NCBI RefSeq assembly: GCF_030651615.1
Contig: NZ_JAUSCG010000112.1
Location: 1 to 21,555 of the forward strand
Length of the DNA: 21,555 nucleotides
Source: Methanocalculus sp.
Lineage (GTDB): Archaea; Halobacteriota; Methanomicrobia; Methanomicrobiales; Methanocorpusculaceae
Direction: 5' to 3'
Numbering within the stretch: position 1 is the stretch's first letter; every line of letters begins with the position of its first letter. The notes under the pieces were generated by a model that was given only the letters and a program-made list of their open reading frames with translations, searched no databases and had not been told where the DNA came from. Positions 7,061 through 14,434 of the stretch are shown in pieces. The translations under genes and the position numbers were made by a program.

Positions 7061-10000
7061 TCATCGGGAGGGGTCAGATCTCTTCCTGCGGATCTCATCC
7101 ATCGTCATGATGTGAATCCCGCCACCCTGCATCTCACCATCTGATCCATCCAGCCGATCCTCAAGCCACCCCTCCACCTCAAGATAGGTCTCCCTGAGCC
7201 CTTCTGAGATCTCAGGGTCGGGTTTCCAGAGGCCACGCGCCTCCGCCTCGAGGAGCCGCCGCCCGATCTCTTCCAGTGCAAAGGGATTCTGCTCCCGGAA
7301 GAAGGTGCGGTTCTCCTCATCCAGAACAAAGGTCTTTGTAATATCGTCAAATATCCGATCATCCACCTCACCGGTTGATGCCTCCCACCCATAGATAGTA
7401 CCGACCCGTTTTGCGATATCGCCTCCCCCTTTGTACCCATGCCGTCTCATCCCCTCAATCCAGACAGGATTTAAGATCTTCGACCTGACCACCCTTTGAA
7501 TCTCAGCAGCCAGTGTCCTGACCTCCACCTGCGACGGGGTCCTGGTATCACCATAGTAGGATTCAACCGGATGATCAGAGAGATGCCGTGCAGCTGCGGT
7601 CATACCGCCGTGAATTCCGAAGTAACAGCAGCAGCCGGTGAGATCATACTCATCGGTTGATGTCTTGTTGAAGGTCGCCTGTACTGTCGAGAGTAATGCA
7701 GAGAAGCCGGACTGATCAATCGTTCCGGCATCCCCATTCCCATATGAGTACCCGTTCCACTCGATGAATATCTCCGCAAGATCTTTCTCTTCCCTCCATG
7801 CAGAGGCGAATACCGCAAGATTGACCCCATTGCCATAGGTACCCGGGCGGCTTGAGAAGAGCCGCCTTGATGTGCCGCTTTCCCGCGTATGTGCACGAAT
7901 CGGATTCCCTTCATCAGGCTCATCCAGTGCAGAAACCAGAGAGAACGCCGAATCAAGCAGTTCTATTGAAGAGAAGAAGCAGTCACGGAGGATGGCAGAG
8001 ACCCTGATGGTCAGATCGATGCGTGGGCGTCCAAGCTCTTCGATCGGGATGATCCGAAACGAGACGACCCGGCCTGACCGCCAGATCGGTTCAACACCGA
8101 TGAGATGAAGGATCGCTGCAAACTGTTCGCCATCTGCCCACATCAGGTCGGTCGACTGCCAGTACATCGCAACCGAACGGGGATACTCACCATGCTCCTC
8201 CCGGTATGTAGCGATGAGAGCATCTGCAAGCCTCTTCCCGACCATCCATGCCGCCTTCGTCGGGACCGTTGCAGGGTCGAGGGAGTAGAAGTTTCTGCCG
8301 GTTGGGAGGATATCGGGCCTGCCCCGTGTGATCAGCCCTGAAGGACCTGGTTGGATGAAACCGCCTTCCATCCCATGCAGAAGAGCTGCGATCTCATCTG
8401 TTTCTTTGATCCCTTTCTCAAGGCTCCGGATCAGTTCTCTCAAAAGAGCAATCTGAGCTGCTGTTCCCGGGAGCGGGGGGCGGCCGCAGGCGATGAGGAC
8501 TGCATCAGCATCTGTTGCACCACTGAGGATCGCGGTCACGAAAGCATATTCACTCTCTTCACGATTTTTCAACGGTTCATTCCCGTATCCGGGCCCAAAA
8601 AGTGCAGCGGAGATGGCATCATCAAACCGGGCCGCCGCATGGATAAACCGGATCCGATCCTCACCAGAAGGTCGCTCTCCGAAGATATGCATCCCATCAG
8701 GTATTCGTGAAGAGGCGATCTCTCCGAGTGATCGGTGGAGACGCAAAACATACTCTGAGAAACCATCGTGACCAGCAGGCATCCCGATCTCTTCAGAAAG
8801 GCCCGATGCAGTGACGGCATCGGCTATCAGGTGCTGAAGGCTGTGTGCCCGTGCCGGATCATCCGCCTCAGCGCGGGTGTACTCGTCCAGAAGGGTCTCA
8901 AGCTCCTTCAGCTCACCATAGAGGCCGGAAGCCTGCATCACCGTCTGCATATGGCTGATGAGCACCGCTGCCGCACGGCGTTTGGCGATCGTCCCTTCCG
9001 GAGGGTTATCTGCATTATAGATGTAGAGATGCGGCATGCTGCCGATCATCAGATCAGGGAAGCACCGACCGGAGGGTGCGGCAGATTTTCCCGGCAGAAA
9101 CTCAAGGTTGCCATGAGTTCCGACATGGATGACCAGATCGGCACCAAAGACCCGTTCGAGCCACCGGTAGGTCGCCAGGTACTGGTGTGTCGGCGGCACC
9201 TCAGGATCATGGAGGATCTTACATGCAGAGCCGTCACATCGTGACCCGGCGCACCCACGTTTCGGCTGGACACAGACGACGGCATTCCCATAGGAGACCC
9301 CGGTGACGATGATCTGCCCCTCATGTACCATCGCCGGGGGTATGCCATCGATCTCCTCACCCGGAGGCTCACCCCATGCCGCGACCATCTGAGAACGAAC
9401 CATGGGGTCGAGTTCGGAGAACCAGCCCCGATACTCCTCCTCTCCGATCAGGGCAAGGGCCCCTCCTGATCTGACGATGGATGAGACCGTTGTCCACCGG
9501 AAGTCACTGATCGCCCGCCGATCCAGTATCGTCCCGATCAGTTCATCTCCATCTGCCGGAGGAAAAACCCGATACCCTGCTGCCTGCATCACATGCAGGA
9601 TACGGGCAGTACTCTCAAGGGTATCGAGGTGGGCTCCGGCGCCAACTGTTGCCTCAACTGATGAACAGGGTTTGTTATGGAGGATAAAGGCTATCTTCCG
9701 ATCAGCAGGGTCTTTTGCTCTGAGCGTGAGCCATGACCTCACCCGGTTTGTGATTCGGTCGATCCGCTCAGGTATTGGGAGGTGGATCTCTCCTTCTTCT
9801 GATCCGAAGGGGAGCATCTCGATCATCCCCTGCATCTCGGGAAGAGCGACGCTCCATGCGCACTCCATCGGAGGAAGACCAAGAGTCGAGGTAAGCCACT
9901 CCTCCTGACTCTGGTGGTACAGGAGGAGTGGGTGGATGACCGGGCAATCAAGACGCTCAAAACAGCCTTCCGCCACACCCTGATCACCGGATCGGAAGAC

Positions 10001-10705
10001 CGGCTGGAGGTTGATGATGAGATCTACATCAGAGCCGAACCATTCCCCGGCAACCTCAGGGCCAGACCGGGCGCCAAGTGCGAGGTCGCCACCTGAAAGG
10101 CAGAAGATGGTGATGACATCTGCAAACGTCTCAATCTCTCTGATCAGTGCATCAACAGCCAGAATATCGCCGTTTGCCCAGTATGCCCGTGAGAAGACGA
10201 TCCCAACCCGCGATGGATGCCGCTTCGGCCTCCATGCCAGGTACTCCTCCGGACTGAGGAAGGTATCAGGTGCATCAGGATGATAAATTCCTTCCCAGGG
10301 GAGTTGATGAGGCTCCTCTATCCTGGAGGTATCACCCGCGACAACAGCAGAAAGAAGCCGGATCATCCGCCTGTAGTTCTCCTCGCCCCCATGCGTGGCA
10401 TATGCAGATACGGCAGCGACAAGTTTGATCGGAACGTTTGAGAGTCTCCAGAATGCCTGATCATAGCCGAATGAGATGATTGGGATATCAGATCGGATCG
10501 ATGGGATCAGATCGTCCCATACCGAATGCTGCGATGGATGGAGGAGGATGATGTCTGCATCCTTCTGGTCGAGGTAGAAACGGGAGAGAGCATCCGGGTC
10601 ATTGATCTTATGTGTTCTGGTGATCGCACACCCGACCGATTCGGCTTCTGCGGCTTTTGAGAGGAGGGTCGCATCTGATCCCCAGACGATGGCTGCTATC
10701 TTCAT
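7061..10705 (-). CDS. cobN: CobN/ChlH-family metal chelatase large subunit
   Basis: This 1214-residue protein matches the CobN/BchH family in length and motifs: HVGTHGNLEFLPGK (527-540), IYNADNPPEGTIAKRR (562-577), LGRPRIDLTIRVSAILRD (891-908) and GIHGGMTAAAR (1030-1040). The family binds the tetrapyrrole and metal, while a ChlI/ChlD AAA+ motor supplies ATP-driven force; a fused ChlI-ChlD is encoded divergently at 14435. Four cysteines (478, 485, 490, 495) and a CCC triplet (1025-1027) stand out. The ATG overlaps the ABC ATPase stop by four bases (ATGA). Anaerobic archaea normally insert cobalt early with CbiK/CbiX-type enzymes, so a late CobN is not obviously needed. CobN-like HmuS of Bacteroidota haem-uptake operons has been reported to strip metal from haem, so removal or exchange is as plausible as insertion. 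The substrate is not shown by sequence. Confidence 0.9.
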   Translation of the reverse strand: MKIAAIVWGSDATLLSKAAEAESVGCAITRTHKINDPDALSRFYLDQKDADIILLHPSQHSVWDDLIPSIRSDIPIISFGYDQAFWRLSNVPIKLVAAVSAYATHGGEENYRRMIRLLSAVVAGDTSRIEEPHQLPWEGIYHPDAPDTFLSPEEYLAWRPKRHPSRVGIVFSRAYWANGDILAVDALIREIETFADVITIFCLSGGDLALGARSGPEVAGEWFGSDVDLIINLQPVFRSGDQGVAEGCFERLDCPVIHPLLLYHQSQEEWLTSTLGLPPMECAWSVALPEMQGMIEMLPFGSEEGEIHLPIPERIDRITNRVRSWLTLRAKDPADRKIAFILHNKPCSSVEATVGAGAHLDTLESTARILHVMQAAGYRVFPPADGDELIGTILDRRAISDFRWTTVSSIVRSGGALALIGEEEYRGWFSELDPMVRSQMVAAWGEPPGEEIDGIPPAMVHEGQIIVTGVSYGNAVVCVQPKRGCAGSRCDGSACKILHDPEVPPTHQYLATYRWLERVFGADLVIHVGTHGNLEFLPGKSAAPSGRCFPDLMIGSMPHLYIYNADNPPEGTIAKRRAAAVLISHMQTVMQASGLYGELKELETLLDEYTRAEADDPARAHSLQHLIADAVTASGLSEEIGMPAGHDGFSEYVLRLHRSLGEIASSRIPDGMHIFGERPSGEDRIRFIHAAARFDDAISAALFGPGYGNEPLKNREESEYAFVTAILSGATDADAVLIACGRPPLPGTAAQIALLRELIRSLEKGIKETDEIAALLHGMEGGFIQPGPSGLITRGRPDILPTGRNFYSLDPATVPTKAAWMVGKRLADALIATYREEHGEYPRSVAMYWQSTDLMWADGEQFAAILHLIGVEPIWRSGRVVSFRIIPIEELGRPRIDLTIRVSAILRDCFFSSIELLDSAFSLVSALDEPDEGNPIRAHTRESGTSRRLFSSRPGTYGNGVNLAVFASAWREEKDLAEIFIEWNGYSYGNGDAGTIDQSGFSALLSTVQATFNKTSTDEYDLTGCCCYFGIHGGMTAAARHLSDHPVESYYGDTRTPSQVEVRTLAAEIQRVVRSKILNPVWIEGMRRHGYKGGGDIAKRVGTIYGWEASTGEVDDRIFDDITKTFVLDEENRTFFREQNPFALEEIGRRLLEAEARGLWKPDPEISEGLRETYLEVEGWLEDRLDGSDGEMQGGGIHIMTMDEIRRKRSDPSR

Positions 10706-11487
10706 GGTATCAGACCTGCTACCGGGCGCAGAGGGGTGACGATGAGACCGGCCTCAGGATCCATAAATATCCGCGATTCCACCTGGTACACCTCGCGGAT
10801 ACGCTCCTCGGTGATGAGATCTTCTGGCTCTCCGATACCAACGATTCTGCCATCCTTCAGCATCATCAGGTGATCGGCATATCGTGCAGCGATTGTGAGA
10901 TCATGGACCGCCATGATGACGGTGATCCCGGTCTCTTTTGAGAGTCTTTGAATTGTCGAGAGTGCTTCAAGCTGATGGTGAATGTCAAGGCTGTTCGTCG
11001 GCTCATCAAGGAGGAGGACGCGGGGGTTCTGTGCAATGGCACGGGCAATCAATACCCTCTGCTGCTGCCCACCGGAGAGTTCGTTGTACTCGCGATCAAC
11101 AAGCTCCTCAATATTCAGGAGACGGATCGCCTCCTCGACATACCGGAGATCCTCATCTGTTGACCGCCACCCCATATGCGGGGTTCGCCCCATCATTACG
11201 ACATCAAAGACGGTAGCAGCTGCAATCCTCGCCCCGGTCTGAGGGACATATCCGATCATCTCTGCAACCGCCCTCCTCCCCATATCATGGATATTTCGAC
11301 CGTCGATCAGGATCGTCCCGATCGGCCTGAGGATCGTATCGATACAGCGGATCAGTGTCGTTTTGCCCGAGCCATTCGGCCCAACGAGGCAGGTGATACC
11401 TCCGCTCTTTATCTCAAACGTCAGATCATGGAGGATTCTGGTGCTCTGGTACGAGAAGTTCAGGTTATTGACCGTAATTGTTACCAA
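10702..11487 (-). CDS. FecE/BtuD-family ABC transporter ATP-binding protein
   Basis: The 261-residue protein carries Walker A GPNGSGKT (36-43), Q-loop Gln83, signature LSGGQQQR (137-144), Walker B RVLLLDEP (156-163) and H-loop His195. PTNSLDIHHQLEAL (163-176) is typical of ATPases for siderophore, haem and cobalamin importers. It overlaps the permease gene upstream by seven bases and cobN downstream by four, so importer and chelatase are probably translated together. That coupling is the best evidence here that the imported molecule is the CobN substrate, or a product or competitor of it. BtuD (cobalamin), HmuV (haem) and FecE (ferric chelates) cannot be told apart by inspection. Confidence 0.93.
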   Translation of the reverse strand: MVTITVNNLNFSYQSTRILHDLTFEIKSGGITCLVGPNGSGKTTLIRCIDTILRPIGTILIDGRNIHDMGRRAVAEMIGYVPQTGARIAAATVFDVVMMGRTPHMGWRSTDEDLRYVEEAIRLLNIEELVDREYNELSGGQQQRVLIARAIAQNPRVLLLDEPTNSLDIHHQLEALSTIQRLSKETGITVIMAVHDLTIAARYADHLMMLKDGRIVGIGEPEDLITEERIREVYQVESRIFMDPEAGLIVTPLRPVAGLIP

Positions 11488-12521
11488 TAGTCTCGCCTCC
11501 TGCGCAGGAAGAGATAGAGGAAGAAAGGAACACCGAGGAATGCGGTCATGATCCCGACCGGGAGGATCATCGGGGCCATTATCATCCTTCCGATACTATC
11601 AGCCGCAAGCAGGATGATAGCACCCATTAGTGCGGTTCCCGGGAGGAGGAACCGGTTGTCGCCACCGATGATCATCCGGGTGATATGGGGGGCGACAAGC
11701 CCGATGAACCCGATGGTTCCGGTGAAGCAGATCACCCCTGCTGTCAGGAGGGAGGCGCCACCCATCCCGATCAGCCGGACCCGTTCAACCGCGACCCCGA
11801 GGCTTGCTGCCGTCTCGTCACCTGCTGCAAGGGCATTGATGCTCCGGGCATAGAAGATGAAGATCGGGAAGGTGAGGGCACAGATCAGGAATGCAATCGT
11901 CACGGTATCCCAGGTAGCCCTCCCGAGGCTCCCGAACATCCAGAAGACGACCGCATGGACATCTTCAGAGGTTCCGATGTACTGGAGAAAGCTTGTCAGT
12001 GCCGAGAAGAGGTACATAATCGCAATCCCGGCCATGATCATCGTCTCCGGGGTGATCCCCCGTACCTGTGCAAGACCGTAAACAAGTGCTGCAGCGAGCA
12101 GGGTGAAGATGAAGGCATTTGCAGCGATAAGATAGCCGCCTGCAACGAACCCGGCTCCGAGGATGATCGCAAGTGATGCTCCAAAGCTCGCAGCTGAGGC
12201 GATACCAAGGGTAAAAGGGCTTGCGAGGGGGTTTCTTAGGATCCCCTGCATCACTGCACCTGCAAGACCGAGGGCCGCCCCGGTTAAGATTCCCATCAGG
12301 ATACGGGGGAGACGGTAATCCCAGACGATCGTCCCTGCTTCTGATCCGGCACCAGGCCCTGCGAAGATAGTGGCATAGACCTCAAGGACACTGATAGGAT
12401 ACGATCCGAGTGTTGCCGCTACCCCTGTCAGGAGGAGGAGGAGGAGTGCAAGAGCAAACAGGATAAGAATTCTGCTCCTCGTCCTCTGCAGATACCCATC
12501 GAGTATACGGCTCTGCTCCAT
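11481..12521 (-). CDS. FecCD/BtuC-family ABC importer permease
   Basis: This is a protein of about 346 residues, rich in membrane helices, with the hallmarks of type II importers of iron chelates and B12: RLPRI near residue 72, AVMQGILRNPLASP near 90-103, GLVAPHITR near 274-282, and the closing PVGIMTAFLGVPFFLYLF. About ten helices are expected for the family, and the hydrophobic pattern agrees. GTG at 12524 is directly followed by ATG at 12521; I prefer the ATG because GGTGAT, which overlaps the upstream stop codon, lies five bases before it and only two bases before the GTG. The C-terminal tail RRRRDYW is cytosolic by the positive-inside rule. It would form a dimer with two copies of the ATPase encoded next and receive substrate from the binding protein encoded just upstream. 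Confidence 0.94.
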   Translation of the reverse strand: MEQSRILDGYLQRTRSRILILFALALLLLLLTGVAATLGSYPISVLEVYATIFAGPGAGSEAGTIVWDYRLPRILMGILTGAALGLAGAVMQGILRNPLASPFTLGIASAASFGASLAIILGAGFVAGGYLIAANAFIFTLLAAALVYGLAQVRGITPETMIMAGIAIMYLFSALTSFLQYIGTSEDVHAVVFWMFGSLGRATWDTVTIAFLICALTFPIFIFYARSINALAAGDETAASLGVAVERVRLIGMGGASLLTAGVICFTGTIGFIGLVAPHITRMIIGGDNRFLLPGTALMGAIILLAADSIGRMIMAPMILPVGIMTAFLGVPFFLYLFLRRRRDYW

Positions 12522-12527
12522 CACGTA

Positions 12528-13676
12528 TCACCCAGACGGGTAGTAGAAGGTCCCACTCGTCCTGATCTCTTCACCGGCATGGGTGAACTCTCTCAGATAC
12601 TCTGCATGAACTGCATCGGTATTGATATCAGCGAATCGATCCGGATAGAGCCATGATGCGACCTTGAGGACAGCAACAGGTGAGACGGTTCCAAATCCGA
12701 ATGCAGACGAGATGACATAGACCCTGTCATCCCTGACCGCCGGGATGCGACTGAACCCCGGCATCCCCATCAGATCATCCCGTGACTCCCGGAAGAGCGC
12801 CTCTTCACCAGTGATATACCCGCCTTTCCCGGACCAGATCAGGACCACATCAGGCCGCTGGCTGATCACCCACTCATTCTCGACATCAGCATATCCGCTC
12901 ACGTGACCGGAAGCGACGTTGAGTCCCCCTGCCGCGACCAGGATATCATGCATACCGGTTCCATCAGACATCGTTCTGCGGCCAGAACTCTTCCCGCTTC
13001 CGTAGTCGATGAAGACACGAACCCGCTCTTCATCAGGTATCGAGCCGACCCGTTCATTCACAAGCGAGAGTATATCATCATACCAGGAGAGGTATGCAGC
13101 CGCTTCTTCTGATCCTCCGGTGATATGAGCGAGATCTGAGAGTTCTGATCTGAAGATATCCGCCTTATACAGATCCATTCTGATAACCGGGATCCGTTTT
13201 GGGAGATGCCGCTCAAGCTTCTCGGTATCCGGCCAGAGCACGTACGAGATGAGGAGATCGGGGCGTACAGCGAGAATTGCCTCGATATCAGGTTCGTTGT
13301 ACTTCCCGATATTCGGAAGACCGGCGAGATCTGGGAACTGGAGCGGAGCTTTTGTGATCGTATCACCGACCCCGACGATCCGATCAGAAAGGCCGATGAC
13401 TGATGCGGCATCAGCGGCATTTGAGTTCATCACGACGATCCGTTCAGGAGGACGGTAGAGGATGACAGCCCTGCCGCCTGAGTCGGTGATGCTTCTTGGG
13501 TAATCAGGATAGAGAGAGGCGGCATCACGGAGGAGATCGATACCAGGACCTTCTCCTTTCATCTCTGAAAGTATCCCCGCGGCAAGGAGATTCCGGGCAT
13601 CATCTTCGGCAGATGCAAGCGCACCGGCAGGTGCAATAATGAGCAGAAGCAGGATGAGACCTGTGATCCATCTCAT
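12528..13676 (-). CDS. FecB/BtuF-type ABC importer substrate-binding protein
   Basis: The 382-residue protein has a signal peptide (about 1-22, LLLLIIAPAGALASA) and a periplasmic-binding-protein region (about 75-345). PPERIVVMNSNAADAASVIG (76-95) and EPDIEAILAVRPDLLI (128-143) are typical of PF01497-type receptors for iron chelates, haem and cobalamin, as is WVISQRPDVVLIW (269-281). A 35-residue tail after YPDRF ends in GTFYYPSG. No lipobox cysteine and no C-terminal helix are seen, so how it stays at the cell is unclear; the small anchored protein encoded before it could tether it, which is inference. Its ATG overlaps that gene's stop by four bases (ATGA), and its stop precedes the permease start by only a few bases. 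Confidence 0.9.
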   Translation of the reverse strand: MRWITGLILLLLIIAPAGALASAEDDARNLLAAGILSEMKGEGPGIDLLRDAASLYPDYPRSITDSGGRAVILYRPPERIVVMNSNAADAASVIGLSDRIVGVGDTITKAPLQFPDLAGLPNIGKYNEPDIEAILAVRPDLLISYVLWPDTEKLERHLPKRIPVIRMDLYKADIFRSELSDLAHITGGSEEAAAYLSWYDDILSLVNERVGSIPDEERVRVFIDYGSGKSSGRRTMSDGTGMHDILVAAGGLNVASGHVSGYADVENEWVISQRPDVVLIWSGKGGYITGEEALFRESRDDLMGMPGFSRIPAVRDDRVYVISSAFGFGTVSPVAVLKVASWLYPDRFADINTDAVHAEYLREFTHAGEEIRTSGTFYYPSG

Positions 13677-14098
13677 GGTATGCGCCTCCGGAGCGTGATT
13701 GCAGCCAGAGCAAGCGCACCGATGACCACAAGAACAGGTGCAGGAGACTGTACTCTGGTGGTGACACCACCCTCTGAGATTGGGAGGGTGGTCCCATCGA
13801 TCTCCGGCAGACCTGATCCTATCAGAGTATAGACGATCTCCTCCTCCCCGATGACAGCAAATCTAAGATTGACCCCTTCAATCTCAGTCTGATAGTTCGG
13901 ATGCATCGTTCCACTGAAGAGATACCCAGCTGGAATCACCTCGGTAATTCCCATGATCATATCATCAGGAAGGGTGAGCCGGACAGTGACAGTGCCATCT
14001 CCATTCTGCGATATTGAGCGCTCGATGTTTGCTGCGGAGACACCGGAGCAGAGCATGAGAATGAGAAGAATGAGAAGGAACCACCGCAATCGATACAT
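13673..14098 (-). CDS. Small membrane-anchored surface protein leading the chelatase-importer operon; family not recognised
   Basis: The 141-residue product has a signal peptide (about 1-22, ending GVSA-AN), a beta-rich middle of about 90 residues and a C-terminal membrane helix (about 121-135) followed by the basic tail LRRRIP. It would therefore sit outside the cell on one anchor. The middle contains ITEVIPAGYLFSG (51-63) and EEIVYTLIGSG (85-95), a pattern that reminds me of Ig-like modules in archaeal envelope proteins, but I cannot name a family. It lacks the PGF signature of archaeosortase targets. As the first gene, overlapping the binding-protein gene, it may be a substrate receptor or a tether for that protein. 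No Shine-Dalgarno sequence precedes the ATG; a TATA-like box lies about 28 bases upstream. Confidence 0.75.
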   Translation of the reverse strand: MYRLRWFLLILLILMLCSGVSAANIERSISQNGDGTVTVRLTLPDDMIMGITEVIPAGYLFSGTMHPNYQTEIEGVNLRFAVIGEEEIVYTLIGSGLPEIDGTTLPISEGGVTTRVQSPAPVLVVIGALALAAITLRRRIP

Positions 14099-14120
14099 GA
14101 TAACTATTCAGCAGTGAGAT

Positions 14121-14132
14121 GTTAAAAATTTA
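14121..14132 (-). promoter_or_regulatory. TATA-like box of the importer-cobN operon
   Basis: On the minus strand the sequence is TAAATTTTTAAC, centred about 28 bases before the ATG at 14098, with no Shine-Dalgarno sequence in between. This is the arrangement expected for a leaderless archaeal transcript. It matches the arrangement before the gene starting at 7001. Confidence 0.45.
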
Positions 14133-14180
14133 TTTCTTTGTGGTAATAAATAGGAGGATAGAATGTAGGATAGCAAAAAG

Positions 14181-14203
14181 TAATTATTTATTTTAAATAA
14201 TTA
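14181..14203. promoter_or_regulatory. Perfect inverted repeat, candidate operator
   Basis: TAATTATTTA and its exact reverse complement TAAATAATTA flank a three-base TTT centre. The site lies between the divergent cobN-operon and chlID promoters, about 50 bases upstream of the minus-strand TATA-like box. Position and symmetry suit a dimeric regulator, for example a metal-responsive one, but such AT-rich palindromes can also arise by chance. Confidence 0.4.
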
Positions 14204-14254
14204 TGATAAAATATGAAAAATTAATCTTGCAGGAACGATGGTGAGATGACTGGG

Positions 14255-14321
14255 CCGATCCCGGATCGGATCGGGGAGTGAAAAACTCTGATTATCCATT
14301 ACTTTTCATACCTCCCCATCC
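14255..14321 (+). other. GC-rich potentially folded element upstream of chlID
   Basis: CCGATC-CCG-GATCGG (14255-14269) is a small perfect dyad. GGATCGGGGAG (14268-14278) can alternatively pair with CTCCCCATCC (14312-14321) across a 33-base loop with one bulged base. The two pairings share bases and exclude each other, as in some attenuators or riboswitches. No known riboswitch core was recognised. Confidence 0.25.
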
Positions 14322-14434
14322 AATGGCTACGTAGTGAGCAGATTTGTTTTAATAATTCTTACAATTGATCTAAAATAGTATGCAATTTAGTTGAATGATG
14401 CATAACTAGTAATAACAATAATGAGAATAGTGGA

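Larger units (their letters stand above)
14099..14434. promoter_or_regulatory. Divergent AT-rich control region between the chelatase-importer operon and chlID
   Basis: No gene is seen in these 336 bases. The left end holds the minus-strand promoter. A perfect palindrome lies at 14181-14203. A GC-rich patch at about 14250-14321, out of keeping with the surrounding AT-rich sequence, could fold into hairpins. The right end is AT-rich with several TATA-like runs (for example TTTTAATAATTC at about 14347-14358), but none lies at a convincing distance from ATG 14435 for a leaderless message, so the chlID transcript may start well upstream and carry a leader. Confidence 0.5.

Noticed and set aside
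7061..10705. Nickel chelatase for coenzyme F430.
   Set aside because: That step is assigned to the small CfbA enzyme, and no Cfb genes are seen here.
14250..14321. Cobalamin riboswitch upstream of chlID.
   Set aside because: I could not find the B12-box core or the expected long architecture; only generic hairpin potential is visible.
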